A stretch of DNA of 37,246 nt from Spirochaetales bacterium (lineage in GTDB: Bacteria; Spirochaetota; Spirochaetia; DSM-27196; SLAA01), in assembly GCA_007127105.1 (NCBI GenBank), contig SLAA01000153.1, forward strand, positions 1 through 37,246. The letters are read 5' to 3'. Position 1 is the first letter of the stretch. Every line of letters starts with the position of its first letter. Positions 1 to 8,504 of the stretch are shown here, in pieces. Below the pieces are notes generated by a model. The model saw only the letters and a program-made list of their open reading frames with translations, made no database searches and was not told where the DNA came from. A program made the translations under genes and the position numbers.

Positions 1-2
1 CG

Positions 3-89
3 GAGGTTGAGCGGCTCAGGAAGGCGTGGTATGGAGATATCTCGGGATTTGAAAGAGTTGCTCGAGTTGTTCCGCTCTCACGGAGTTGA
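3..89 (+). CDS. Possible 3' end of an upstream gene (partial)
   Basis: A reading frame open from the left edge ends at TGA 87-89. Its visible part is a short charged stretch beginning EVERLRKAWYGDI, and its first codons mostly end in G or C as in the neighbouring genes. It would overlap the start of the next gene by about 59 bases, which is more than usual. The real upstream gene could instead end at the TGA at 8-10 in another frame. Too little is visible to name a family. Confidence 0.3.
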   Translation, partial: EVERLRKAWYGDISGFERVARVVPLSRS

Positions 90-483
90 GTGCGTGATCG
101 TGGGTGCACACGCGCTGGCGCTACACGGTCTCCCTCGGTTCACCGCCGACCTAGATCTGCTTCTGAATCGGAACAGGGAAAACGCGGAGAAAGTCCTGAA
201 TGCACTATCGGATTTTGGATTCGGAGACATCGGTTTGTCTTCAGAGGACTTTCTGGCTCCGGATCAGGTGATCCAGTTAGGCAACCCTCCGAACCGTATT
301 GATCTGCTCACCAGTATTTCCGGTGTCGACTGGGACTCAGCAGCGTCGGGCGCGCTCGAGGGCTCATTCGGGGATACACCGGTCCGTTTTCTTGGTCGGG
401 AAGAACTGATCGTAAATAAACGTGCATCCGGCCGGTTGAAAGACCTCGCAGACCTTGAAGCGCTGCTCGATCAGTCACAGTAA
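31..483 (+). CDS. Nucleotidyltransferase-fold protein (MNT/DUF6036-like)
   Basis: A 150-residue protein with the start of a minimal nucleotidyltransferase fold. GAHALALHG lies at about residues 25-33 and TADLDLLL at about 38-45; the DxD pair normally binds metal and nucleotide in this fold. Proteins of this kind resemble AbiEii/MNT antitoxin-like transferases and often occur in two-gene stress or defence modules, but no convincing partner is visible because the window starts just upstream. The ATG at 31 is chosen over an upstream TTG at 7 because AGGAAGG sits 6 bases before it. The nucleotidyltransferase fold is well supported; substrate and role are not known. Confidence 0.75.
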   Translation: MEISRDLKELLELFRSHGVECVIVGAHALALHGLPRFTADLDLLLNRNRENAEKVLNALSDFGFGDIGLSSEDFLAPDQVIQLGNPPNRIDLLTSISGVDWDSAASGALEGSFGDTPVRFLGREELIVNKRASGRLKDLADLEALLDQSQ

Positions 484-530
484 CCTCGGCTCCCTTCAGG
501 AGGGAAACCGCCGGAGGTCTACTTTGCTGG

Positions 531-547
531 ATGTTCCAATTGGACAT
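531..547. repeat. Short inverted repeat in a convergent gap
   Basis: The 67-base gap between the nucleotidyltransferase and the convergent ATPase contains the 10-bp palindrome TCCAATTGGA (535-544). ATG and CAT extend the arms with one unpaired T. No T-run follows on either strand, so it is a weak terminator candidate only. Confidence 0.25.
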
Positions 548-550
548 GGC

Positions 551-1669
551 TTAGCAAACAAAATCGCGAAAGTTTTCCCGGTGGATGATGTGGCCTTCTG
601 CCTGGTATGCGGAGAGAAAGGTTGAGGAAATCTTCACCGGCCGCGGTTTCCACTTGAACTCGTAGGCCGTGAGGCGGCCGTCGAGCTCTTCCACATAGTC
701 AATTTCCTGTTGCTGGCGTGTCCGCCAGAAATACATTCGTGCACCGGTGTTCTGATACATGTTGCGCTTCAGCCGTTCGGAGACCAGAAAGTTCTCCCAC
801 AAGGCCCCTTTGTCCGGTCTGAGATCCAGCGGTTGAAAACTCCCGACAATCGCGTTGCGCAGCCCGTTGTCGTGGAAGTAGATCTTGCGAGTTCGTTTGA
901 TTTCATTACGCAGATTACGAGAGAAGCTGTTCAGGCGGAACACGACATAGCCTTTCTCAAGGATATCGATGTAAGCCGCTACCGTCGCTTTGTTGAGTCC
1001 TGTGGTTTCCGCGAGTTCGGTATAGTTCACTTCGCTCCCGACCTGGAGAGCCAGCGCCTGAAGAAGTCTGTCAAGAACTTCCGGCTTTCGGATACCTGCG
1101 TACGCGAGTATGTCCCGATAGAGGTAACTGCCCACCAGTAGCTGAAGCCGTTCCCGCTCCTCTCCAGGTGACGATACGATTTCCGGATAACTGCCGTACA
1201 GAAGCCGTGTTTCAAGCTGTTGCTCCGCGTGCAGGTACCCGACGTGACCCTCAAACTCGCGCCAGCTAACCGGAAACAGGGTGTATTCCCATTTCCGTCC
1301 GGTAAGGGGCTCGTTCAGTTCATGAGCTATATCGAACGACGACGATCCACTGACCAGAAGCTGCACCTCCGGAAACTGATCAATGACGATCTTGAGGGTC
1401 AGCCCGATGCCGGGAATGCGCTGCGCTTCATCCAGAAACACAATGCGGTGTTCACCAAGCAGCCGGCGAATCTGCTCGGTGTTGATACCGGAGAGCATCG
1501 TCCGCACGGATGGATCATCCCCATTCAGAAAGAGATGCTCCTGATTACCCAGAATTCGTCTCATGAGGGTGGTCTTTCCGGTCTGCCGCGCACCGACAAG
1601 GATGATCGCCTTGCCTTGGTGAAGCTTCTCGGTGATCGTTCCTTCTAAGCTGCGGTCAATCAAAGACAC
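551..1669 (-). CDS. AAA_14/DUF4143 family ATPase
   Basis: A 372-residue P-loop ATPase. Walker A is GARQTGKTT near residues 26-34 and Walker B is IVFLDEAQR near residue 80. An arginine-bearing GSSSFD segment follows, and the C-terminal half is typical DUF4143 (LPVSWREF-like and WENFLVSE segments, ending in a nuclease-like EIDYVEE...YEFKWK patch). This family is widespread and of poorly known function; it is often strain-variable and sometimes found beside toxin-like or mobile genes. Start is GTG at 1669, with GGAG 8 bases upstream; length is about normal. A candidate promoter lies at 1722-1750. The gene converges on the nucleotidyltransferase at its left. Confidence 0.88.
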   Translation of the reverse strand: MSLIDRSLEGTITEKLHQGKAIILVGARQTGKTTLMRRILGNQEHLFLNGDDPSVRTMLSGINTEQIRRLLGEHRIVFLDEAQRIPGIGLTLKIVIDQFPEVQLLVSGSSSFDIAHELNEPLTGRKWEYTLFPVSWREFEGHVGYLHAEQQLETRLLYGSYPEIVSSPGEERERLQLLVGSYLYRDILAYAGIRKPEVLDRLLQALALQVGSEVNYTELAETTGLNKATVAAYIDILEKGYVVFRLNSFSRNLRNEIKRTRKIYFHDNGLRNAIVGSFQPLDLRPDKGALWENFLVSERLKRNMYQNTGARMYFWRTRQQQEIDYVEELDGRLTAYEFKWKPRPVKISSTFLSAYQAEGHIIHRENFRDFVC

Positions 1670-1712
1670 GACAAAATCTCCATCAGGTCATTATAGTGGC
1701 GCAAAAGCATAA

Positions 1713-1750
1713 CATTTGGATATTATACTATCCGAATGACATACACGCAA
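1713..1750 (-). promoter_or_regulatory. Candidate ATPase promoter inside an inverted repeat
   Basis: On the minus strand TTGCGT (1745-1750) and TATAAT (1722-1727) are separated by 17 bases, about 55 bases before the ATPase start. The -10 lies in an imperfect inverted repeat: CATTTGGATA (1713-1722) and TATCCGAATG (1729-1738), 10-bp arms with one mismatch and a 6-base spacer. TATACT also reads on the plus strand across the spacer. A regulator bound to the repeat would cover the -10. A second TATAAT lies at 1690-1695 on the minus strand without a good -35. Confidence 0.45.
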
Positions 1751-1866
1751 GGTGTCTTGTGCAAGGTTGATTTCCCCAAATGGGGGTGTGGACATTTTCT
1801 TGGACGAAACACCTAGCGGAAGAGCATTACGCGGCTACCTTCTTATGGGTTATTACCATGACAAAA

Positions 1867-3012
1867 CTATGCACTGATGCAAACTTGGTTCTTTCCGTGC
1901 CGTTTAGCTTGATACATTGCTTTGTCGGCGCGTTCGAGAAGGGTAGCCTGATCGTCGGTATGATCATAAAACGCCACTCCGATACTTGCAGTACACACAT
2001 GGGTAACTGCTTTACTCGCCTCATCGCGATCATCTTTAAGAGAAAAGGGCTGTGAAATTACATTTTGGATTTTCCAGGCAACTTTTTCAATCTTTTCACG
2101 ATACTGGGTTGCCTCAGTATTTCCTGGGGGAAATAGCACCACAAACTCATCTCCCCCAAAGCGAGTCACCAAGTCACTTTCACGCAATGCCTTTAAAAGA
2201 CGCAAGGATGCCTCTTTGAGCAGCACATCACCCATAAGGTGTCCATGAGTATCGTTTAACGGTTTGAAATTATCCAAATCCAAAAACAGTACGGCCCCAA
2301 GGGTATGATCGCGACGGGCAACTTTCAGTGCCCATGAAAGATGTTGCTCAAAACTGCGCCGATTGGCTAGTCCTGTAAGCTGGTCATGATCTGAGAGTTT
2401 TTCGAGTCGCTCTTCATTGTGCTGTGCTGCATGTTCAGAAAGAAAGGCGATAAACCAGAGGGTGATCAGGCTAATGACAACATTTGATGCCTGAAGGAAA
2501 AACTGTGAATCAGGATCGATAGGTTGATCAATTTTCCACCACGGGTTGATGCCGATATATTCAATAGATACAAAAAGGCCGATATTTATACAATAAAGAA
2601 ACAGCAGTGCCTGCCAGTCTTTACTGCCAAAAAAAAGCAAAGGAGCGATTGCAAACAGAATAAAGTAGTAGTGTAAATCAAAAAGAGCCCCGCTGATCAC
2701 CCAGATACTTACAGCTACCGATGCGGTAATCGAACCAGATATCATCCATTTTGCTGATTTATGGTGGTAGTGGTAGTTAAGCCATAGTGGCACCACATAA
2801 AGCAGCAGAAAGGGCAAGGCTGCTAGAAGGTTGACCATGGCTGCATCAGAACCAATGAGAATAAGCAGATTAAAGCTGTAGAACAAGACTGAAGCGACGG
2901 CTATGAGTGAAGCAGCATTGACATTGAAAATCTTCCGATTCTGCGTATTGCTCAGGCTTTCAAGCTGGCCGTAATGGAGTATTGTGCTGAGTGATTGCTT
3001 TATTTTTTTCAT
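1867..3012 (-). CDS. Membrane-bound GGDEF diguanylate cyclase
   Basis: About 381 residues. The N-terminal half is hydrophobic, with roughly six membrane segments between residues 35 and 200. A C-terminal GGDEF domain follows, with LDLDNFKPLNDTHGH and an intact RFGGDEF active site. RESD sits five residues before GGDEF, which matches the inhibitory c-di-GMP I-site. It should make c-di-GMP from two GTP at the inner membrane. The start is uncertain: ATG at 3012 is preferred, but GTG at 3024 is in frame and neither has a clear Shine-Dalgarno. Base composition is unlike its neighbours: 2581-2700 has 46 G/C in 120 bases, against 36 in 60 at 3421-3480. This suggests transfer from another genome. Confidence 0.88.
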   Translation of the reverse strand: MKKIKQSLSTILHYGQLESLSNTQNRKIFNVNAASLIAVASVLFYSFNLLILIGSDAAMVNLLAALPFLLLYVVPLWLNYHYHHKSAKWMISGSITASVAVSIWVISGALFDLHYYFILFAIAPLLFFGSKDWQALLFLYCINIGLFVSIEYIGINPWWKIDQPIDPDSQFFLQASNVVISLITLWFIAFLSEHAAQHNEERLEKLSDHDQLTGLANRRSFEQHLSWALKVARRDHTLGAVLFLDLDNFKPLNDTHGHLMGDVLLKEASLRLLKALRESDLVTRFGGDEFVVLFPPGNTEATQYREKIEKVAWKIQNVISQPFSLKDDRDEASKAVTHVCTASIGVAFYDHTDDQATLLERADKAMYQAKRHGKNQVCISA

Positions 3013-3119
3013 AGTATCAGTCACTTACTATTCGGTTAAATGTCAAGATAGATGGGCCCATTTTTTGTGCAGTTCATGCCGGTTCAGCAGATACACGTTT
3101 GCGGGAAAGCGTATCCGGT

Positions 3120-3168
3120 GCGGCAGCGGCGAGTACACCCGGCGGGAGAACTCAAGTGCCGCAGCCGC
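3120..3168. repeat. GC-rich inverted repeat downstream of the cyclase operon
   Basis: GCGGCAGCGGC (3120-3130) and GCCGCAGCCGC (3158-3168) pair over 11 bases with one A/A mismatch and a 27-base loop. It lies in the 269-base gap between the adenylate cyclase stop and the diguanylate cyclase start. No T-run follows, so a terminator role is only possible. I see no gene in the rest of this gap. Confidence 0.25.
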
Positions 3169-3281
3169 TCCCGCGGACGGTTTTCAAGCGACAACTCAGC
3201 CATCCGTTTGGTGGTAGTACAGGTACGCCGTTCCGCTGCCAGCCAGCCAGCACAGCGCTTGCCCTTGGTTAACGGTCTTGG

Positions 3282-4955
3282 CTACTTGTCCCGCATCACT
3301 ACGTAGCCACCCCAGTCCGGGCCGGGGTCTGTCTGGATAAGCTCACGGCACCGCTTGGCCATCACCTCGGAGGTGCGGTCGTTCGGCCGGGCGGCCCGAA
3401 GCTTTTCAAACAAGGGGAGCGCCTCCACCCAGTGGCGACTGAAGTAAAGCTGGGTGGCGCGGTTGGCTATCTCTGTGAACCTGGCCTCAAACTCCTCTGG
3501 CTTGCCGGAGGAGACGCCACGAAGTTCGTGGATCCTGATATGGGCGGATTTGCCCTTAACCGCCACGGCGTCAAGGGCGCGGACATGAAAGCTACCCTGC
3601 ACGCGTTGCGCCGTGTCGTCCGAGATAATGATGTTCGTCCCGTAGTACTTGTTCAGTCCTTCAAGCCGGCTGGCAAGGTTCACGTGGTCTCCCAGAACGG
3701 TGTAGTTCAGCCGGTTCTCGTAGCCCACGTTCCCCACCAGTACTTCACCGCTGTTAATGCCAAAGCGGGTGTTCAGGGGCGGGAATCCCTGGGCAGACAG
3801 TTCGGCAGTAAGTGAGTGTTGGAACTCTATACACTCGACAGCCGCACGGCAGGCATGCGTCGCGTGGTCTTCCAGTTCGCGGGGCGCACCCCAGAACGCC
3901 ATGATGGCGTCGCCAATGTACTTGTCCACGGTACCGTGGTTCCGCATGATGATCTCGGTCATCCCGGCAAAGTACTTTGCCATTATGGAAATGAGATCCT
4001 CTGGTGAGAGAGTCTCCGACCATGTGGTGAAGTTCTCAATGTCCGAAAACAGGATCGTGAGATCCTTTCGCGCACCGCCAAGCTCGGCTCGCCTGTTCTG
4101 TGCAATGAGCTCCGCCACAAGGTCCGCCGGGACATAGCGCTTGAACGACTGCAGGCTCTCTTTGAGATTCTCGGTCACGTCGGCCATCGTCCTTATTTCC
4201 CTGAACGCAGTGGTGACCTGTATCTCGTCGTCAATCTGAAAGCGCTTGATCTTTTGCATGTCACGTTCGAGGAGTGCGAGCGGCGCGGTGATCCAGCGAG
4301 AGAGAATGATACTGGCAATCATCACCAAGGCGGTGATCACCGCGGCAATCACAATGAGCCCGAGGAGTGTCTGCCGTTCGTTTGCAATTATGCCCTCGGC
4401 CGCCATATCTATGCCGAGTACTCCAACCTGGACGCCGTCCCGTCCGAAAACAGGAGCAAACCCGGAGAGCCAGACTCCCCAGTCGTCCTCTGCAAACTCG
4501 CGCTCAATCTGAATGCCAGCGCCCTGCAGTGACGCAAGCAGTTCGGGCGTTGGATCCGGGTACTCTTCTCCAATCTCGCTCACGTAGTCTGGGTTGGTTT
4601 CGGCGTCCACCACGAACTCTACCGTGCCTGTGTCGGTCAACCGCATAGTGTACACGTACTCAATTTCTAGCGCCCGCCCACGGATCTCCACAAGTGCGCG
4701 CTGTAGAGTGTGGTACGCGGTACTGTCCCGGTCTGAGGGGTCGTGCAGTGACTCGTGCAGGTCACCGTCAATGAGCAGCGCGCCCACAGCTACCGTGTTG
4801 TAGAGCTGCTTGCGGAGGTCTTCCCGCAGGATTCCCTGAATGCGCAGGAAGATAGCCACAGACAGGCCTAGTGTCGTAATTAGGACAAGCCCAACCAGGG
4901 CCGTGGTGATTCCTACATGTATACCAATCTCAAACTTGTTGCGCGCCGCTGCCAT
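3282..4955 (-). CDS. Class III adenylate cyclase, membrane sensor type
   Basis: A 557-residue receptor-type cyclase. TM1 is at about residues 10-38, an extracytoplasmic sensor domain (Cache-like) spans about 40-195, TM2 about 197-220, and a HAMP-like linker runs to about 275. The catalytic domain starts near 295. FSDIENF and DKYIGD supply the two metal-binding aspartates, and YTVLGDHVNLASRL holds the transition-state and base-recognition region. The Lys of DKYIGD and the Asp of VLGD fit adenylate rather than guanylate cyclase. A helical TPR-like tail ends the protein. ATG 4955 is chosen because AAGGAG lies 6 bases upstream; a longer frame to 5102 would overlap the preceding gene. It follows the PAS-GGDEF gene by 28 bases. 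Confidence 0.9.
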   Translation of the reverse strand: MAAARNKFEIGIHVGITTALVGLVLITTLGLSVAIFLRIQGILREDLRKQLYNTVAVGALLIDGDLHESLHDPSDRDSTAYHTLQRALVEIRGRALEIEYVYTMRLTDTGTVEFVVDAETNPDYVSEIGEEYPDPTPELLASLQGAGIQIEREFAEDDWGVWLSGFAPVFGRDGVQVGVLGIDMAAEGIIANERQTLLGLIVIAAVITALVMIASIILSRWITAPLALLERDMQKIKRFQIDDEIQVTTAFREIRTMADVTENLKESLQSFKRYVPADLVAELIAQNRRAELGGARKDLTILFSDIENFTTWSETLSPEDLISIMAKYFAGMTEIIMRNHGTVDKYIGDAIMAFWGAPRELEDHATHACRAAVECIEFQHSLTAELSAQGFPPLNTRFGINSGEVLVGNVGYENRLNYTVLGDHVNLASRLEGLNKYYGTNIIISDDTAQRVQGSFHVRALDAVAVKGKSAHIRIHELRGVSSGKPEEFEARFTEIANRATQLYFSRHWVEALPLFEKLRAARPNDRTSEVMAKRCRELIQTDPGPDWGGYVVMRDK

Positions 4956-4983
4956 ATCACTCTCCTTGGTTTCTGCGTTGCTA

Positions 4984-5892
4984 TCACTCAGCGGCAAGAG
5001 TAAGACGGTTGCGGCCGGCGCGCTTACCGGCGTACAGCGCTTCGTCGGCACGACGCACCAGGTCGGTGGCGCTCTCACCAGAACGGAAAATTGCACCGCC
5101 AAGCGTAACAGTCACCGTGAGCTTATCGTCACCCTGTAGAATGTAGGCGCCTTCAATGGCACGACGGAGACGCTCGCCGGACACAGTCAGGCCCTCACGA
5201 TCAGTGTTGCGAATAATGCCAAGGAATTCTTCGCCGCCCCAGCGGCCAAAGGAATCAAAGGGACGGCTGTTGGAGGTCATGGTGTCAGCAACAACCTTGA
5301 GCACCTGGTCCCCGGTCTCATGGCCCCAGGTGTCGTTGAATGTCTTGAAGTGGTCAACATCAACAAAGAGCACTCCAAAGGACATGCCGTAACGGCGTGA
5401 TTCTTCCAGGCGCGTCGCCAGCTCTTTCTCCATGTACGCCCGGTTAGCCAGGCGCGTGAGAGGGTCCAGAAAGGCCAGCTCCTCCAGTTCCTGGATGCGT
5501 AAAAGGTTGGCTTCACGATTGCTGATATCAGTGAAAATCTCTATGCCACCAATAACCTCACCAAGCTCATTTGTCAGGGGCGAGGTGCGCACCGCTACAG
5601 GTACACGATGTCCGTCCTTGTGGTGCAGAAACACCTCTGCTTCCCGCAGCTCCTGGTCCTGCATCGTTGCCGCCAAGGGACATAAGCCCATACACAGCTG
5701 GTTTCCATTGGCATCAATGTGGGTAAGAATATTGTCGTGGCACCTCTTTCCAACTACCTCTGCCGCATTGAACCCCGAGATACGTTCCGCTGCCCGGTTC
5801 CAGTAGGTAATAACACGGTCGGTATTCACGAAGTACAGCCCCTCATACAGGTTGTCCACTATGCGTCGGTAGGTGTGGTCGTCAAGTTTCAT
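4984..5892 (-). CDS. PAS-GGDEF diguanylate cyclase
   Basis: A 302-residue soluble protein. A PAS domain (about residues 5-130) is followed by a GGDEF domain (about 140-300). The active site is WGGEEF, a catalytically competent variant. RPFD five residues before it matches the I-site for product inhibition. The PAS contains a cluster of possible ligands: Cys in KRCHDNIL, a His shortly after, then LCMGLCPL. This PAS subfamily is familiar in front of GGDEF domains. ATG 5892 has AAGGGG upstream. It lies 49 bases after the histidine kinase gene and 28 bases before the adenylate cyclase, so the three probably share an operon. A TATACT on the minus strand at 5910-5915 could be an internal -10, but has no matching -35. 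Confidence 0.92.
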   Translation of the reverse strand: MKLDDHTYRRIVDNLYEGLYFVNTDRVITYWNRAAERISGFNAAEVVGKRCHDNILTHIDANGNQLCMGLCPLAATMQDQELREAEVFLHHKDGHRVPVAVRTSPLTNELGEVIGGIEIFTDISNREANLLRIQELEELAFLDPLTRLANRAYMEKELATRLEESRRYGMSFGVLFVDVDHFKTFNDTWGHETGDQVLKVVADTMTSNSRPFDSFGRWGGEEFLGIIRNTDREGLTVSGERLRRAIEGAYILQGDDKLTVTVTLGGAIFRSGESATDLVRRADEALYAGKRAGRNRLTLAAE

Positions 5893-5941
5893 TCGTGCCC
5901 CTTAATTTCAGTATAGTGTGGACATTAGTTGTGTGCGAGTC

Positions 5942-8473
5942 CTACACCGGCTTGAGCTCATCCTGCGGGAATACCACCTTTACCGTGACGCCGCAGTCTT
6001 GTTCAAACACGACCGCACCTCGCAGCTGTTCGGCGAATGCCTGAACCATGTTCAGGCCAAATCCGCCAGACGTCCGAGCGTCAAAGTCCGCGGGCAGGCC
6101 GGGGCCGTTGTCCTGTACAGAGACAGTCACCTGGCCATTGAGCAGTTCTGCCCGTACCGAGAGGCGCCCGTTCGCCTGCTGGAAAAAGGCATACTTCATT
6201 GCGTTGGTGATCAGTTCATTGACAATCAAACCGATTGAGGAAAGCGTTTTATCGGGCAGATAGATGTCGGCGCACTCCAGTTCAACTTCCAATCCCGGTA
6301 TGCTGCCGAAGAACCCCACCACGCCTTCGACCAGTCGCGAAAGGTAGGCAGTGAGCGACCCGCTGCTGTGAGTGTCGTCGCGGTAAAGGTGGTCGTAAAG
6401 CAACTCAATGCTTCGAAAGCGAGTTGCAGCGTCGCTCAATGCTGAGGAGACGGCGGGCTCCTTGGTCGATGCGGCCTGCAGGCTGAGCATGGCTCCCATA
6501 GTGCTCATCACATTCTTGACGCGGTGCTGCACCTCTTTGAGCAGGTTCTCTTTCTCGCCTACCAGTGCCTGAATTCGTCGCTCCGCCTCTCTTTGCTCGC
6601 TCATGTCGCGAAAGATGCCCATCAGACAGCGCCGCCCTTCGTACATCACCTGCGATGCCGCTACATCCACTGGAACCGTAGTGCCGTCGGCTCGCATAAC
6701 CTCGCTCTCGATATGCGCCGTAAAGGATCTTTCCGTCGGAAGGCCCGCATGGTGTGAGAAGCTTTCCCGGCTGTAGTCCTGTTGCGCAGGCGGGTGCAGG
6801 TTGCTCTGGTGCATACCAATGAGCTCGGCGACAGCGTGTCCGGTAAGGGCTACGGCCGCTGAGTTTGCCTTGAGAATTCGTCCGATTTCGATATCGGCAA
6901 TGAACACCGCATCCGGGGCGCTCTCAAAAAAGTCCCGAAACTGTGCCTCACTCTCCAGCAGCGCTTGCTCAAAGCGTTTGCGCTCGCTGATATCAATTGC
7001 CGACACCACCAGGAGCTCCGGGTCTCCCTGCTCGTTGTTCAGCGTGATTCCGCCCATGAGCATTGGGAACTCGGTACCATCGCGGTGTAGGTGTCCGATC
7101 TCGGTGATACTTGCCGTCCCGGTGGCTTTGAGAATCTCGTTGGCCTCAAGGACTTGCTGCAACTGCTCTTTGGTATGAAATATCGAGAGATGCCGCCCAA
7201 CAAGCTCCGCTGGCTCATAACCGTGAACGGCCGCGAACGCGGCGTTCACGTAACGAACCGTTCCATCTACAGTAGCAATAGCACACCCAAACACTGCATT
7301 GTCGGTCATGGTGCGGAACTGCCGCAGTTCACGTTCGGCCAGATCCCGGGTAGACAAACTACGGGTGATGGTGGTGAGGTTTGTTACCCGCCCGGTGGCG
7401 GGGTCTTCGGTCATGAATAAATCATAGTACACAGGGATTGGGCGGTGCGTTTGGAAATGCCGGAACCGGAACTCTCCGGCCCAGCGGCCGGTTTCCCTAG
7501 CCGTCGGAAGAATGGTTTTTTCTACAAACTCCCGGTCTTCCGGCATGAAGTAGTCCAGAATCGATGTCTGGCCTACGGCTTCTTCTCCCTCAAGGCCGAC
7601 CATCTCGCGTCCGGTGGGATTCACAAAGAAGGCATTGGTTTCAAGGTTCGCCAGGCCAATGAAGTCGCTGCTGCGCCGAATTACATCAGCAAGGACGCGG
7701 TTTTCATTCTCTATTCGCTTGCGTTCTGTCACATCACTAAAGAGTCCGGCACAGAAGCCAGGCTGCGGGGAGTACAGGCGCGTTTCAAAATAGCGGTCAA
7801 GCTCCACGGAGTACTCGGCGAGCTGCTCGGCAACGCCGGTAGTAGCCACTCGGCCAAAGGCGTCAATCCAGCTCTGCTCGGTTGCGGGAAAGAGTTCAAG
7901 TGCGGTGTGGCCGACGATTTGTTCCTGGGCCATGCCTAGTCGGGTAGCAAACTCGCTGTTCACCTCTATGAACCGATAATCAACCGCGTTGCCTGCTGCA
8001 TCAAAGAGTACGTCATGCAGCGCGAATGCATCGTTCATGTTCTCAAACAAATCCTGAAACCGTTTCTCGCTCTCCCGAAGGCGGTTGTGTGCGTCGAACA
8101 GCTTCAGCGCCATCTTTATGGAGGCGTCGAGTACCGTGCTATTTGAGTTTTTTACCACGTAGCCATACGAGGTGATCTTCTCAGTCCTGGCCACAACCTC
8201 CGGCTCGGTATGGGATGACAGGAAGACTACCGGAACGAGGCGCTCGGAGAGAATGGCTGCAGCGGCCTCTGTTCCATCCATGCCATCGCCAAGATCAATA
8301 TCCATAAGCACTAGATCTAAAACTGGGGCGCTACGAGCAGTTTCAATCGCTGCTTCTCCGCTGCAGACGGTTGAGACAGCATAGCCGAAGCGCTCAAGAC
8401 TGGTCTTGGTGGCCAGTGCAATGATGGGTTCATCCTCAACCACCAGCACTCGCTTTTGTACAGTTTCGGTCAT
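5942..8473 (-). CDS. REC-multiPAS-HWE/HisKA_2 histidine kinase
   Basis: An 843-residue cytoplasmic kinase with no membrane segment. An N-terminal receiver domain (about 7-120) has phospho-acceptor Asp58 in LMDIDLGDG. About four PAS domains follow (near 138-255, 262-375, 385-505 and 510-635). The HisKA_2 dimerisation domain carries the phospho-His in EVQHRVKN (His650). The ATPase domain shows NELITNAMKYAF (N box) and VQDNGPGLP (G box). The order REC first, kinase last suggests the kinase is itself a response regulator. No cognate free regulator is adjacent; the downstream genes are a diguanylate cyclase and an adenylate cyclase. ATG 8473 has GGGAGG upstream. Confidence 0.92.
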   Translation of the reverse strand: MTETVQKRVLVVEDEPIIALATKTSLERFGYAVSTVCSGEAAIETARSAPVLDLVLMDIDLGDGMDGTEAAAAILSERLVPVVFLSSHTEPEVVARTEKITSYGYVVKNSNSTVLDASIKMALKLFDAHNRLRESEKRFQDLFENMNDAFALHDVLFDAAGNAVDYRFIEVNSEFATRLGMAQEQIVGHTALELFPATEQSWIDAFGRVATTGVAEQLAEYSVELDRYFETRLYSPQPGFCAGLFSDVTERKRIENENRVLADVIRRSSDFIGLANLETNAFFVNPTGREMVGLEGEEAVGQTSILDYFMPEDREFVEKTILPTARETGRWAGEFRFRHFQTHRPIPVYYDLFMTEDPATGRVTNLTTITRSLSTRDLAERELRQFRTMTDNAVFGCAIATVDGTVRYVNAAFAAVHGYEPAELVGRHLSIFHTKEQLQQVLEANEILKATGTASITEIGHLHRDGTEFPMLMGGITLNNEQGDPELLVVSAIDISERKRFEQALLESEAQFRDFFESAPDAVFIADIEIGRILKANSAAVALTGHAVAELIGMHQSNLHPPAQQDYSRESFSHHAGLPTERSFTAHIESEVMRADGTTVPVDVAASQVMYEGRRCLMGIFRDMSEQREAERRIQALVGEKENLLKEVQHRVKNVMSTMGAMLSLQAASTKEPAVSSALSDAATRFRSIELLYDHLYRDDTHSSGSLTAYLSRLVEGVVGFFGSIPGLEVELECADIYLPDKTLSSIGLIVNELITNAMKYAFFQQANGRLSVRAELLNGQVTVSVQDNGPGLPADFDARTSGGFGLNMVQAFAEQLRGAVVFEQDCGVTVKVVFPQDELKPV

Positions 8474-8504
8474 GGGCAGAAGCCTCCCATTGAAATAACA
8501 TGAT

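Noticed and set aside
4956-5102. The adenylate cyclase frame extends 49 codons upstream, to 5102.
   Set aside because: That part overlaps the end of the PAS-GGDEF gene and has no family sequence; ATG 4955 has a good ribosome-binding site followed by TM1.
3432-5916. Many long frames lie on the plus strand opposite the minus-strand signalling genes.
   Set aside because: They are shadows of high-GC coding sequence: no family sequence, no ribosome-binding sites, and the minus frames carry clear domain motifs.
1786-5926. The 11-base word GTGTGGACATT occurs at 1786-1796 and at 5916-5926, and the first copy runs into sequence that looks like an insertion-sequence end (GGACATTTTCTTGGACGAAAC-like).
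   Set aside because: Shared 11-mers are expected by chance many times in 37 kb. There is no transposase remnant, matching inverted end or target duplication, so no mobile element is called.
5942-8473. The histidine kinase looked at first like a hybrid kinase with a C-terminal receiver.
   Set aside because: The only receiver domain is at the N-terminus (Asp58); the ATPase domain ends the protein.
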